From JAJVIP01 sp964405835 (GTDB taxonomy: Bacteria; Elusimicrobiota; Elusimicrobia; F11), in the NCBI GenBank assembly GCA_964405835.1, contig CAYOPN010000013.1, positions 1 to 48,134 on the forward strand: DNA of 48,134 bases. Reading direction: 5' to 3'. Of this stretch, positions 32,246 through 40,117 are shown one piece after another. Under the pieces are notes generated by a model. That model had not been told where the DNA came from. It searched no databases and saw only the letters and a list, made by a program, of their open reading frames with translations. Each line of letters opens with the position of its first letter. The stretch's first letter is position 1. The position numbers were made by a program, and so were the translations under genes.

Positions 32246-32935
32246 TTGAACATCGCCCGGATTCCCGCGCTGGCGGGAATGACCATTGGATTATTGGTTG
32301 TTGCTTGCAAACCGCCCGCGCCGCCCAAACCCGCGCTTGTCCAAACTCTGGCCGTGTTGCCGTTTGATTCCGAAGCCAATAACATCAACGCGCCGGACAT
32401 CATGCAACGCCTCGTTTACGAAGCGCTCACCGGCTCGGCTTATCAACCGATGGACATTGATGTCGTCAACAAAAAGCTCGCCGAGGCCGGGATTGTTGAT
32501 GGTGGAATGCTGGCGGCCGTTGACCCGGTCAAGCTCGGCAAAGATTTGAATGTGCAGGCGCTTATGTACGGCAACGTGGCCAGTTTTGGATACACCAATA
32601 TTGGTTTCTATTCGCAACGGAAGGTAGTGCTGGAGTTGAAGTTGGTGGACGTCGCGACGGGGGATTTGCTCTGGGAAAACACCGGCAACGGTGTCACGCG
32701 GAACGTGGCGTTTGACAAGGACCAGGCCTCAAAAAATCTCGTGCAAGGCCTGGCTGATCAGCTCATCGACAAGGCTTCGAAGAACCCTTTGGCTCCGGAA
32801 TCTCGCCTTGCTACACTTCAAGCGCTCCGCACGCTGCCGGGCTACGCTTTTACCAGCTTTGAATCAGATGAAAAATCCATAAACCGGGTCCGCAATGCCA
32901 CCGGCGATTTAATTAAAGGTTTCAACAAAAAATAG
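32246..32935 (+). CDS. GNA1162 (DUF799)-family lipoprotein
   Basis: A 229-residue lipoprotein read from TTG 32246. The next start, ATG 32279, would leave only nine residues before the lipobox cysteine and no basic n-region. The signal is MNIARIPALAGMTIGLLVVAC with lipobox VVAC. The mature part has TLAVLPFDSEANNINAPDIM, YQPMDIDVVNKKLAEAG, VQALMYGNVASFGY and VDVATGDLLWENTG, matching the Neisseria GNA1162/DUF799 family. That family is normally encoded beside a CsgG-like lipoprotein, as here. The first codons after the start are a single arm of the repeat family also found at 10826-10914. Confidence 0.82.
   Translation: MNIARIPALAGMTIGLLVVACKPPAPPKPALVQTLAVLPFDSEANNINAPDIMQRLVYEALTGSAYQPMDIDVVNKKLAEAGIVDGGMLAAVDPVKLGKDLNVQALMYGNVASFGYTNIGFYSQRKVVLELKLVDVATGDLLWENTGNGVTRNVAFDKDQASKNLVQGLADQLIDKASKNPLAPESRLATLQALRTLPGYAFTSFESDEKSINRVRNATGDLIKGFNKK
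32257..32284 (+). repeat. Single arm of a dispersed inverted repeat, read as signal peptide
   Basis: This 28-base hairpin (ATTCCCGC-GCTG-GCGGGAAT core, GGAT left and ATGAC right ends) shares its ends and layout with the arms at 10826-10853 and 10887-10914. The stem bases differ in a compensating way. It encodes RIPALAGMT in the GNA1162-like lipoprotein. Confidence 0.7.
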
Positions 32936-32946
32936 GGGAGGCTTCA

Positions 32947-33879
32947 ATGCAAAAATCAAAATTTTTATCGGCCCTTTTGGGTGGAATGGTGTTTCTGTCC
33001 GCTTGCGCGCCCGGGACGAAGATCAAACAGAAAGACGCGACCACCATCGATGTTACCGAGAAAGTAACGTCGAAATACACGGGCCCCAAGCGCCGTATTG
33101 GTGTTGTTGCGTTTCAGAACAAGGCCCCGTACGCGCAAGGCCGCATTGGCGAGACGGCCACGGACATTTTGATCACCGAACTCACCAAGTCTGGGAAATT
33201 CATCGTGGTGGAGCGCGATAAGATGGACAAGTTGCTGGACGAACAAAAGCTCGGCCAGACCGGCGCCATCAACCCCGCCACCGCGGCCAAAGTCGGCAAG
33301 ATCCTGGGTCTTAACGCGATTGTGACCGGCAGCGTGTCGCAATTCGGCGTGAAGAAAGAAGGCAAGGATTTCATCATCTCCGAAAGCAAACAACAGATCG
33401 TTGAGTGCACGGTCGACATCCGCGTGGTCGATGCCGAAACCGGCCAGGTGCTTTTGGCGGATTCGGGGAAAGGCGTCGTCCGCAAAGCCTCCGGAAAATT
33501 CTTGGGCATGGGCAACCAGTCCAAATACGACGAGACGCTTGAAGGCGAGGCGCTGCGCGCGGCCATCGTGAAATTCACCGACAACATTATTTCGCAGGTA
33601 AACAAGAAACCCTGGAGCTGCCGCGTCGCCCAGGTTTCGAACGGCAAAGTGTATTTGAACGCGGGGCTTGAGGCAGGCATTGAGGTCGGACAGAAACTCA
33701 AAGTGTTCTCGCAGGGCGCCGAGATCATCGATCCGACGACGGGTCTTGTGCTCGGTCAGGAAGAAGAGGAACTCGGCACGTTGAAAGTGGCATCGTACCT
33801 GGGTGACAACGGTTCGATCGCCAATGTCGTGTCCGGGTCCTTGCCGAAAGCCAAAGATTTGGTCCGCTTGGCAGAATAA
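32947..33879 (+). CDS. CsgG-family outer-membrane lipoprotein with FlgT-C-like domain
   Basis: A 310-residue lipoprotein with a GGGGAGG ribosome binding site. The signal peptide ends in the lipobox LSAC (Cys20). The CsgG domain (about 50-215) shows RRIGVVAFQNKAPY, GRIGETATDILITELTKSGKF, VVERDKMDKLLDEQKLGQTG, LGLNAIVTGSVSQFG and VDIRVVDAETGQVLL. CsgG forms a nine-subunit secretion pore in curli export; HfaB is a relative. Residues about 222-310 (VSNGKVYLNAGLEAGIEVGQ, DPTTGLVLGQEEEELGTLKV) look like the FlgT C-terminal domain, which standard CsgG lacks. No curlin gene is near. The lipase-like gene begins directly after its stop. Confidence 0.88.
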   Translation: MQKSKFLSALLGGMVFLSACAPGTKIKQKDATTIDVTEKVTSKYTGPKRRIGVVAFQNKAPYAQGRIGETATDILITELTKSGKFIVVERDKMDKLLDEQKLGQTGAINPATAAKVGKILGLNAIVTGSVSQFGVKKEGKDFIISESKQQIVECTVDIRVVDAETGQVLLADSGKGVVRKASGKFLGMGNQSKYDETLEGEALRAAIVKFTDNIISQVNKKPWSCRVAQVSNGKVYLNAGLEAGIEVGQKLKVFSQGAEIIDPTTGLVLGQEEEELGTLKVASYLGDNGSIANVVSGSLPKAKDLVRLAE

Positions 33880-35199
33880 ATGGACGTCGTTCTCGTCCAC
33901 GGTTACAACGTCACTTCCACAAAAACGTACGGCGTTTTGCCGCAGCGGCTCAAGGCGGCCGGCCATAACGTCAAAGACGTTTACATCAGCAAGTACGTCA
34001 CGCTCGACGACGACATAACTCTGCACGACATCGTTCAGGCCTTCAACGCGGCGCTGCTGGATACGTTTGGCGGCGCCCTCGACAAACCCTTCGCTTGCAT
34101 CACCCACTCAACGGGCGGTTTGGTGGCCCGCGCGTGGGTAGAAAAATATTACGGCGATGCGATGGCGTCGTTGCCGATGTCCCACCTGATTATGCTGGCT
34201 CCGCCCAACAACGGCTCGCGTTTGGCCGAACTCGGAAAATCCCGCTTAAGCCGCATCCGCAGCCTGGTCGGCATTGAACCCGGCATCAAGGTGCTCGACG
34301 CGCTCGAGCTTGGCAGCGAATTCCAGTGGGACCTCAATTCGACCTGGATGCGCAAAAAACTTCATGCGGCGCCCGGTTTTTATCCGTTTGTCATTGCCGG
34401 ACAGTGGATCGACAAAAAATTGTGGGACTCGATTGTGCCCGCCACCTACGAACGTGGATCGGATGGCGTGGTGCGCGCGGCCGCGGCCAATTTGAACATG
34501 CAAAAAATTACGGTGGGCGCCGACGGGCAGGTGCTTCGCGAAGTGATGGGAGGCATCCCGTTCCTGATTGCTCCCAAGGCGTCGCACTCGGACGAAAGCC
34601 ACGGCATCATGGGCAGCATTCCGGTCAAAGGGAGCCATCCGGTTGCGAGTGCGATTATGGCCGCGCTTGATGTGGATTCGCGCGAAGAATATCAGGAAGT
34701 GGAAGCCGATTTCGCTATGCAGACCGCAACGACGCAACGCACCGAACCCTATTACGACAAATCCAAGCTCGACCGTTACTGTCAGGTGGTGTTTCGGATC
34801 ACGAACCACATGGGGCAGAAGATCGACGATTACGCGGTTGAAATCATCGACGCTTCCAAACGCGGGGACAAATTGCCGGGCGGGTTCTTTGGCGACAAAC
34901 ACAAGAACGCGGTGAACCCCGAGAAATTCGTTTACTATTTGAATTACGACCGGATGACGGACATCAAAGGCGGGAAGATGGGGTACCGCGTGACCTCGGC
35001 GCCGAACACGCCGCTCATCCAGTACATCGAGTCGCTTTTGGTTTTACCGACGGGCGTTGAATCCATGGTGAAACCCAATCAAACCACGCTTGTCGATGTG
35101 ATCTTGAAGCGCCGGATCAACCGGAAGGTTTTTGAAATTACCAGCGACTTCTCCTACCAGAAGATCGACGGCAAAGCGGGTCCTCATTGGATCGACTAA
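33880..35199 (+). CDS. Alpha/beta-hydrolase (lipase-like) with C-terminal extra domain
   Basis: A 439-residue protein whose ATG follows the CsgG stop without a gap. VVLVHGYNV is the oxyanion-hole strand and ITHSTGGLVARAWV the nucleophile elbow with Ser in THSTGG at about residue 72. MLAPPNNGSRLAE resembles triacylglycerol lipases and lipase-type acyltransferases. GSDGVV and a later SHPVAS supply plausible acid and His positions, but I cannot fix them. Residues about 290-439 form a separate beta-rich region (YCQVVFRITNHMG, VDVILKRRINRKVFEITSD). There is no signal peptide. An antibacterial or phospholipid-active effector is conceivable but unsupported. Confidence 0.75.
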   Translation: MDVVLVHGYNVTSTKTYGVLPQRLKAAGHNVKDVYISKYVTLDDDITLHDIVQAFNAALLDTFGGALDKPFACITHSTGGLVARAWVEKYYGDAMASLPMSHLIMLAPPNNGSRLAELGKSRLSRIRSLVGIEPGIKVLDALELGSEFQWDLNSTWMRKKLHAAPGFYPFVIAGQWIDKKLWDSIVPATYERGSDGVVRAAAANLNMQKITVGADGQVLREVMGGIPFLIAPKASHSDESHGIMGSIPVKGSHPVASAIMAALDVDSREEYQEVEADFAMQTATTQRTEPYYDKSKLDRYCQVVFRITNHMGQKIDDYAVEIIDASKRGDKLPGGFFGDKHKNAVNPEKFVYYLNYDRMTDIKGGKMGYRVTSAPNTPLIQYIESLLVLPTGVESMVKPNQTTLVDVILKRRINRKVFEITSDFSYQKIDGKAGPHWID

Positions 35200-35225
35200 T
35201 CTCTTAGGGTCTAGAATTTAAGAAT

Positions 35226-35275
35226 TAGTTCTTAGAGTTTCCTCGGCAGAGAAAACTCTAAGAGTTAAGAACTAA
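35226..35275. terminator. Bidirectional hairpin between convergent genes
   Basis: CTTAGAGTTT (35231-35240) and AAACTCTAAG (35253-35262) are perfect 10-bp complements around CCTCGGCAGAGA, whose CTC/GAG can extend the stem. TTAGTTCTTA and TAAGAACTAA flank it as further inverted copies. It lies midway between the stops at 35199 (+) and 35286 (-), so it probably ends both transcripts. Its makeup of repeated TTAG/CTAA units also suggests a dispersed repeat. Confidence 0.7.
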
Positions 35276-35285
35276 ACCCTAAACT

Positions 35286-36611
35286 CTAAAGAGGCTTACC
35301 CGTAAACTCGTATGAGTCGTACCCCGTTATCTCAGCTCGGATAAATCTCCCGCCCCGCGCAGCTTTGGCAGGTAAGCGGACAATCGCATCGATTTCAGGC
35401 GCTTCTTGAGCGGTGCGGCCCAAGACCGAATCTCCTTCCTCGTCCTCAATAATAATTGTCTCGGTCGTTCCCACCCGTTTCTGCGCCTTAAAATGCGACA
35501 CGCCGAATTGCGTCGACATCAACGCTTCCAGCCGTTCTTTCTTTACGTCTTCGTGCAGTTGATCGGCCCTCACGGCGGCCGGCGTATTTTCTTCTTTGGA
35601 ATAAGTGAACGCGCCCATGTAATTGAAATGACCTTCGTTGACAAATGCATTGAGCGCCGTGAATTGTTCTTCGGACTCCCCGGGGTATCCGACGATAAAC
35701 GTGGTGCGGAGGCTTAAGTTGGGAAGCCGTTTATGGATCCGGTCGAGCAAGCTTCGGACTTCTTTTTCGTTGAGCAGGCGTTTCATCTCGATGAGCATGT
35801 CGTTGTCGATGTGTTGGAGTGGCATGTCGAGGTAAGGAAAAATTTCGGGCGATTCCGCGAAGACGTTCATCATGTCTTCTGAGAACGAGTGTGGGTGCAT
35901 GTACATGAGGCGGATCCAGCGCAGGCCTTTGATCTCGCGCATTTTTCGGAGTAAAGCCGGCAAACGGTGTTCTTTGTAAAGATCGCGCCCGTAGTCGCCG
36001 GTGTCCTGGCCGATGATCACAAGTTCTTCAATTCCTTTGGCGACCAAATGCCGCGCTTCGTCCAAAATCTTCTCTTCCGGCCGGCTCTGCAATCCGCCGC
36101 GCAGCTTTGGGATTACGCAGAACGAACAGGGGTGGCTGCACCCTTCAGATAAACGCAAATTCGCGGTGGGCCCTTTGTCGGAGAGTTCGCGCTCGGCATC
36201 GGGATCGGTCAGACCGCCGGGGTTGGTGCGGTCGAGAAAACGTTGGCGCGGGTTCTTAAGAAGGCCGGGGATTTGGGAAAGCTGCCCTGTGCCGAGAAAG
36301 GCGTCCACCTCCGGCAATTCCACCATCATTTCTTTGCCATGTTGCTGCACCATGCAGCCGGTCACGTAAAGTTTGGCGGGGGCCTGCCCCGGCGTAGCCG
36401 ACTTTTGGCGAAGCCGGGCAGCGTCCAAAATCGTTTGGATTGATTCCTTTTTGGCCGCTTCGATGAACGAGCAGGTATGCACAACGATGGCGTCCGCTTT
36501 GGAGGCGTCCTTCTCCACCGAATAGCCTTCTTTCTTGAGCAGGCCGCTCAGGTTTTCGGTGTCGTTGGTGTTCTTTGCGCAACCCAACGTGATGATCGAT
36601 ACTTTCTTCAT
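35286..36611 (-). CDS. rimO: Ribosomal protein S12 methylthiotransferase RimO
   Basis: A 441-residue radical-SAM enzyme that methylthiolates the conserved Asp of ribosomal protein S12. The start is ATG 36611 (MKKVSIITLGCAKN), the usual N-terminus; the frame extends 30 residues upstream without merit. The N-terminal cluster uses Cys in LGCAKN, VHTCSF and VTGCMV. The SAM cluster is Cys158-x3-Cys162-x2-Cys165 (EGCSHPCSFC). KLRGGLQSRP and QDTGDYGRDLY favour RimO over MiaB, and a TRAM domain ends the protein. Residues about 64-77 (RLRQKSATPGQA), absent from ordinary RimO, are encoded by the palindrome at 36384-36422. The gene lies alone on the minus strand. Confidence 0.94.
   Translation of the reverse strand: MKKVSIITLGCAKNTNDTENLSGLLKKEGYSVEKDASKADAIVVHTCSFIEAAKKESIQTILDAARLRQKSATPGQAPAKLYVTGCMVQQHGKEMMVELPEVDAFLGTGQLSQIPGLLKNPRQRFLDRTNPGGLTDPDAERELSDKGPTANLRLSEGCSHPCSFCVIPKLRGGLQSRPEEKILDEARHLVAKGIEELVIIGQDTGDYGRDLYKEHRLPALLRKMREIKGLRWIRLMYMHPHSFSEDMMNVFAESPEIFPYLDMPLQHIDNDMLIEMKRLLNEKEVRSLLDRIHKRLPNLSLRTTFIVGYPGESEEQFTALNAFVNEGHFNYMGAFTYSKEENTPAAVRADQLHEDVKKERLEALMSTQFGVSHFKAQKRVGTTETIIIEDEEGDSVLGRTAQEAPEIDAIVRLPAKAARGGRFIRAEITGYDSYEFTGKPL
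36384..36422. repeat. Palindromic element inside rimO
   Basis: CTGCCCCGGCGTAGCC (36384-36399) is the imperfect inverse of GGCGAAGCCGGGCAG (36408-36422), around GACTTTT. The hairpin is read in frame in RimO as an extra stretch of about 12 residues just before VTGCMV. Confidence 0.65.
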
Positions 36612-36659
36612 GGGGGGCGGATTAAAGCATTTGTCCCAACCGGACCGCCGCCTGCATTT

Positions 36660-36668
36660 TGATACAAT
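36660..36668 (+). promoter_or_regulatory. Extended -10 promoter for the nucleotidyltransferase-parAB operon
   Basis: TG-A-TACAAT (36660-36668) is an extended -10 element (TGnTATAAT type). It needs no strong -35, and none is seen at the right spacing. Transcription would begin near 36675, leaving a leader of about 48 bases with GGAG before GTG 36723. Confidence 0.55.
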
Positions 36669-36722
36669 CCCGGCCGTTATGCTGAACCCTGCCACAACCA
36701 ATTTATCGACGGAGAACGACCA

Positions 36723-39278
36723 GTGAAGGCCGTTATCCTGGCCGGTGGTTTTGGTACCCGTCTAAGACCTCTCACGATCAACCTTCCCAAGCCCATGGCC
36801 CCCGTAGTGAACCAACCCATGATGGAACACGTGGTGCGGCTTTGTGAAAAGCATGGATTTCGCGATCTGTTATGCATGTTGCACTACTCGCCGGATGTCA
36901 TCACCCGCCATTTTGAGAGCGGAAAAAATTGGGACGTGAACATGTCTTACTTGCGTCCCGAAGTGGATTTGGGCACCGCCGGCTGCATCCGATTTGCGGC
37001 CGACACCGAGCTTCACAAAGATTTGACCCGCGAGCCGTTCATGATCATTTCGGGCGACGTGTTGACCGACATCGATCTCATGAAGGCCTGGAATTTCCAC
37101 AAAGAGAAAAAAGCCTCGGCCACGCTGGTCCTTACCCGCACCAAAAACCCGCTCCAATACGGTGTGGTCATCACCGAATCGGACGGCCGCATCAGCCGCT
37201 TCCTCGAGAAACCGACGTGGGGCGAAGTTTTCTCCGACACCATCAATACCGGCATCTACATTCTCTCTCCCGAAGCCGTGAAATTAATTCCTTCCGACGA
37301 GCCATTCGACTTTTCCAAAAATTTGTTCCCAAAAATGATGAAGCAGGGCCTGTCCGTGTTCGGTTATGTCGCGCCGGGATATTGGAAAGACGTGGGCGAC
37401 CTGACCGAATACCGCACCGCGCACATCGACGTATTGGAAAACAAGGTGCAGGTGAAAGTGAATGGCACACCGCTGAAGGATTTTCCGAACGTGGTGGTTG
37501 GCGAGAATTGCGAAATCGAGCCCGGCGTGCGTTTTGAAGGCAAAGTGGTGCTCGGGAAAGGCGTGCACATCGGGCGTGACGCGGAGATCACGCAGTCGGT
37601 CATCGGTAATTTTGTGCGCATCGGCTCCGGCGCCAGCATTCGTAAATCGGTGGTGTGGGACCGCACATTGATTCTGCCTGAAACCGACCTGCGCGAAGCG
37701 ATTGTGGGACGCGGCGTGCGCATTGGGCAGCGCGCGCGCATTGAAGTGGGCGCCGTGGTGGCGAGCCGTTGCGAAATCGGCGCGGACGCGGTGCTGAAAC
37801 CCTCCGTCAAAATGTGGCCCGAGAAAACGCTCGAAGAAGGGGCCGTTCTTTCCAGTTCGCTCGTCTGGGGCGAACGCTGGACCAAACAACTTTTTGGAAA
37901 TGCCGGCATCACTGGCCTCGCCAACATTGAAGTGACGCCGGAATTCGCGGCCAAGCTCGGCGCGGCCTACGGCGCAATGCTCGGCCAAGGCGCGTACGTG
38001 ATCACGTCGCGTGATGCGCACAAAGCGAGCCGGCTGCTTAAACGCGCCATGATATCGGGGCTGCTTTCTCAAGGCGTACGCGTCGGAGATCTCCGCATGG
38101 TGCCGGTCCCGATCGTGCGCTACGAAATGGGCAAAGAAGGCGAGTCGGGCGGCGTGCACGTGCGCTTGTCCCCGTTTGATGCTCGCATGGTGGACATCCG
38201 CATCTTCGACCGCGACGGCAACGACCTCCCAATTTCAAAAGAAAAAGCCATCGAACAACTTTTTATGCGCGAGGACTTCAAGCGCTCGGGCGTCCAGGAC
38301 GTGGGAGAAATCACGGTGCCGCCGCGCGTGCAGGAATATTACCGGACTGGTTTCCTCAAAAACATCAATCCTTCCACGCTGAAACACCGCCGCTTCAAAG
38401 TTGTGATCGACTATTCGCATTCGGCGGCCGCCCAGATTTTGCCGGACCTTCTCGGCGAATTGGGTATCGAATCCGTCGCCATCAATGCGAACACGTCGAC
38501 CGCGCACGTGACCCGCACCGAAGCCGAATTCCAGCGCTCGCTGAACGAACTTTCAAATATTGTTACCACGCTCAAGGCCGATGCGGGTTTCCTGCTCGAC
38601 AATGGCGCCGAAAAACTTTTTATCGTGAACGAGAAAGGAAAAATCATTTCTTCCGAGGAAGCCTTGGTGCTTATTGGCATGCTGGTGCTTCAGACGCGGA
38701 ACCAAGACGTGATCGCTTATCCGGTCCGAGGCTCCGGGCTTTTGGAACAGCTTGCTGAACAGAAGGGCGCGACCGTGCTGCGCACGCCGATCAATCCGCG
38801 CCATCTGCTTGATTATGCGCGCCGTCCGAACGTGGGGTTCGTGGGCGATGCCGAAGGCGGCTTTATATTCCCGAAATTCCAACCTGCGTTTGACGCGATG
38901 TACGCGGTCGCGCATGTTTTGGAAATGCTGGCGGAACTCAACACGTCCCTCGGTGGGTTCTGGGAACAGCACGCGCGCCCCATTCATTTGTTGCACCGCC
39001 GCGTTCCCTGCTCCTGGGGCCGGAAAGGGCAGGTCATGCGTCTGGCGCAAAACGCCAAAGACGGACAGCGCATTGAACTTTTGGACGGCGTGAAAATCCA
39101 TTTCCCAGACGGCGCTTGGGTGTTGGTGTTGCCGGACGGCAACGAAGCCTATTGCCACCTGTGGGTGGAAGGAACATCGGAAGAGAACGCACGCAATTAT
39201 TTGGAAACGTACACAAAAAAAGTCCATGAATGGCAGCAGGCGGAAGAGTTGCCTCAGGACACCACGGTGAAATCATGA
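36723..39278 (+). CDS. Mannose-1-phosphate guanylyltransferase-type nucleotidyltransferase fused to hexapeptide and degenerate PGM domains
   Basis: An 851-residue protein from GTG 36723 (GGAG nine bases upstream). Residues 1-240 are the nucleotidyltransferase: MKAVILAGGFGTRLRPLT, LPKPMAPVVNQPM, ISGDVLTDID, NTGIYIL and GYWKDVGD. Residues about 255-390 are left-handed beta-helix hexapeptides (VVVGENCEIEPGV, VVLGKGVHIGRDAEI). From about 395 to the end lies a phosphohexomutase-like module (GAYVITSRDAHKASRLLKRA, GLLSQGVRVGDLRMVPVPIV). In it the catalytic serine loop, normally T-A-S-H-N-P, reads GVHVRLSPFDARM, so phosphoserine chemistry is unlikely. This architecture is known from cyanobacteria and several deep lineages. 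It probably supplies GDP-mannose or another NDP-sugar for the envelope. It overlaps parA. Confidence 0.88.
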   Translation: MKAVILAGGFGTRLRPLTINLPKPMAPVVNQPMMEHVVRLCEKHGFRDLLCMLHYSPDVITRHFESGKNWDVNMSYLRPEVDLGTAGCIRFAADTELHKDLTREPFMIISGDVLTDIDLMKAWNFHKEKKASATLVLTRTKNPLQYGVVITESDGRISRFLEKPTWGEVFSDTINTGIYILSPEAVKLIPSDEPFDFSKNLFPKMMKQGLSVFGYVAPGYWKDVGDLTEYRTAHIDVLENKVQVKVNGTPLKDFPNVVVGENCEIEPGVRFEGKVVLGKGVHIGRDAEITQSVIGNFVRIGSGASIRKSVVWDRTLILPETDLREAIVGRGVRIGQRARIEVGAVVASRCEIGADAVLKPSVKMWPEKTLEEGAVLSSSLVWGERWTKQLFGNAGITGLANIEVTPEFAAKLGAAYGAMLGQGAYVITSRDAHKASRLLKRAMISGLLSQGVRVGDLRMVPVPIVRYEMGKEGESGGVHVRLSPFDARMVDIRIFDRDGNDLPISKEKAIEQLFMREDFKRSGVQDVGEITVPPRVQEYYRTGFLKNINPSTLKHRRFKVVIDYSHSAAAQILPDLLGELGIESVAINANTSTAHVTRTEAEFQRSLNELSNIVTTLKADAGFLLDNGAEKLFIVNEKGKIISSEEALVLIGMLVLQTRNQDVIAYPVRGSGLLEQLAEQKGATVLRTPINPRHLLDYARRPNVGFVGDAEGGFIFPKFQPAFDAMYAVAHVLEMLAELNTSLGGFWEQHARPIHLLHRRVPCSWGRKGQVMRLAQNAKDGQRIELLDGVKIHFPDGAWVLVLPDGNEAYCHLWVEGTSEENARNYLETYTKKVHEWQQAEELPQDTTVKS

Positions 39279-40117
39279 AAAAAGTCGCGATAACAAACCA
39301 AAAAGGCGGCGTTGGAAAAACCACGACCGCGATCAACCTGGCCACGTCGGTGGCATTGACCGGTGTGAAGACACTGCTCGTCGATTTGGACCCGCAAGCC
39401 AATGTGACCTCCGGTTTCGGCATCCAGCGCCCGGGCCTGGAAGACAACGTTTACGCGGCGATCATCGGCAACCGTCCGATGGCCGAAGTGATTGTTCCGA
39501 CCGGTATTCCCAATTTGGATTTGGCTCCTTCCGCGATCGATTTGGTCGGCGCCGAGTTGGAGTTGGCTTCGATTGAAGGCCGCGAAGCGCGGCTTAAAAA
39601 CGCGCTGGCGCAAGTCGCCGACCGTTATCAATTTGTGTTTTTTGATTGCCCGCCGTCGTTGGGTCTTATTACGCTGAATGCGCTTACCGCGGCCGACACC
39701 GTTCTAATCCCAATCCAGTGCGAATATTACGCGCTGGAAGGACTGAGCCAGCTGGTCCGCTCCATCGAATTTATTCGCGACCGGTTCAATGCGTCGCTTC
39801 AGATCGAAGGCCTCGTGTTCACGATGTACGACGGCCGTTCCAACCTGACACGGCAAGTGCGCGAGGAAGTGGAGAAACATTTCCAAGGAAAAACGTATCG
39901 CAATTGGATCCCGCGCAACGTGCGTTTGGCTGAGGCCCCCGGATTCGGGAAACCCGGCGTGGTCTACGATCCGCAATCGGTGGGCGCGCGCGCCTACAAA
40001 TTGCTGGCCGACGAATTTCTTCAAAATAACGGAATCCGCTCCTATGAGACCCAATCAGCGGAATCAACTCCAGAGGCGCGGCAACCGATGCCTGCTGAGA
40101 CTGCGGGGGTGGCGTAA
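39275..40117 (+). CDS. parA: Chromosome-partitioning ATPase ParA (Soj)
   Basis: A 280-residue Walker-type ATPase. ATG 39275 overlaps the preceding stop (ATGA); an in-frame ATG at 39230 lies in the previous gene. KGGVGKTT at 10-17 is the deviant Walker A with the signature Lys. LVDLDPQANVTSGFG and FFDCPPSLGLITLNAL follow. The C-terminal half has VEKHFQGKTYRNWIPRN and RLAEAPGFGKPGV. There is no N-terminal HTH, as expected for chromosomal Soj-type proteins. It works with ParB, whose gene overlaps it by one base. Confidence 0.95.
   Translation: MKKVAITNQKGGVGKTTTAINLATSVALTGVKTLLVDLDPQANVTSGFGIQRPGLEDNVYAAIIGNRPMAEVIVPTGIPNLDLAPSAIDLVGAELELASIEGREARLKNALAQVADRYQFVFFDCPPSLGLITLNALTAADTVLIPIQCEYYALEGLSQLVRSIEFIRDRFNASLQIEGLVFTMYDGRSNLTRQVREEVEKHFQGKTYRNWIPRNVRLAEAPGFGKPGVVYDPQSVGARAYKLLADEFLQNNGIRSYETQSAESTPEARQPMPAETAGVA

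Noticed and set aside
32965..34107. 380-codon minus-strand frame opposite the CsgG and lipase-like genes
   Set aside because: Antisense shadow; the plus strand carries lipobox, CsgG motifs and a hydrolase elbow.
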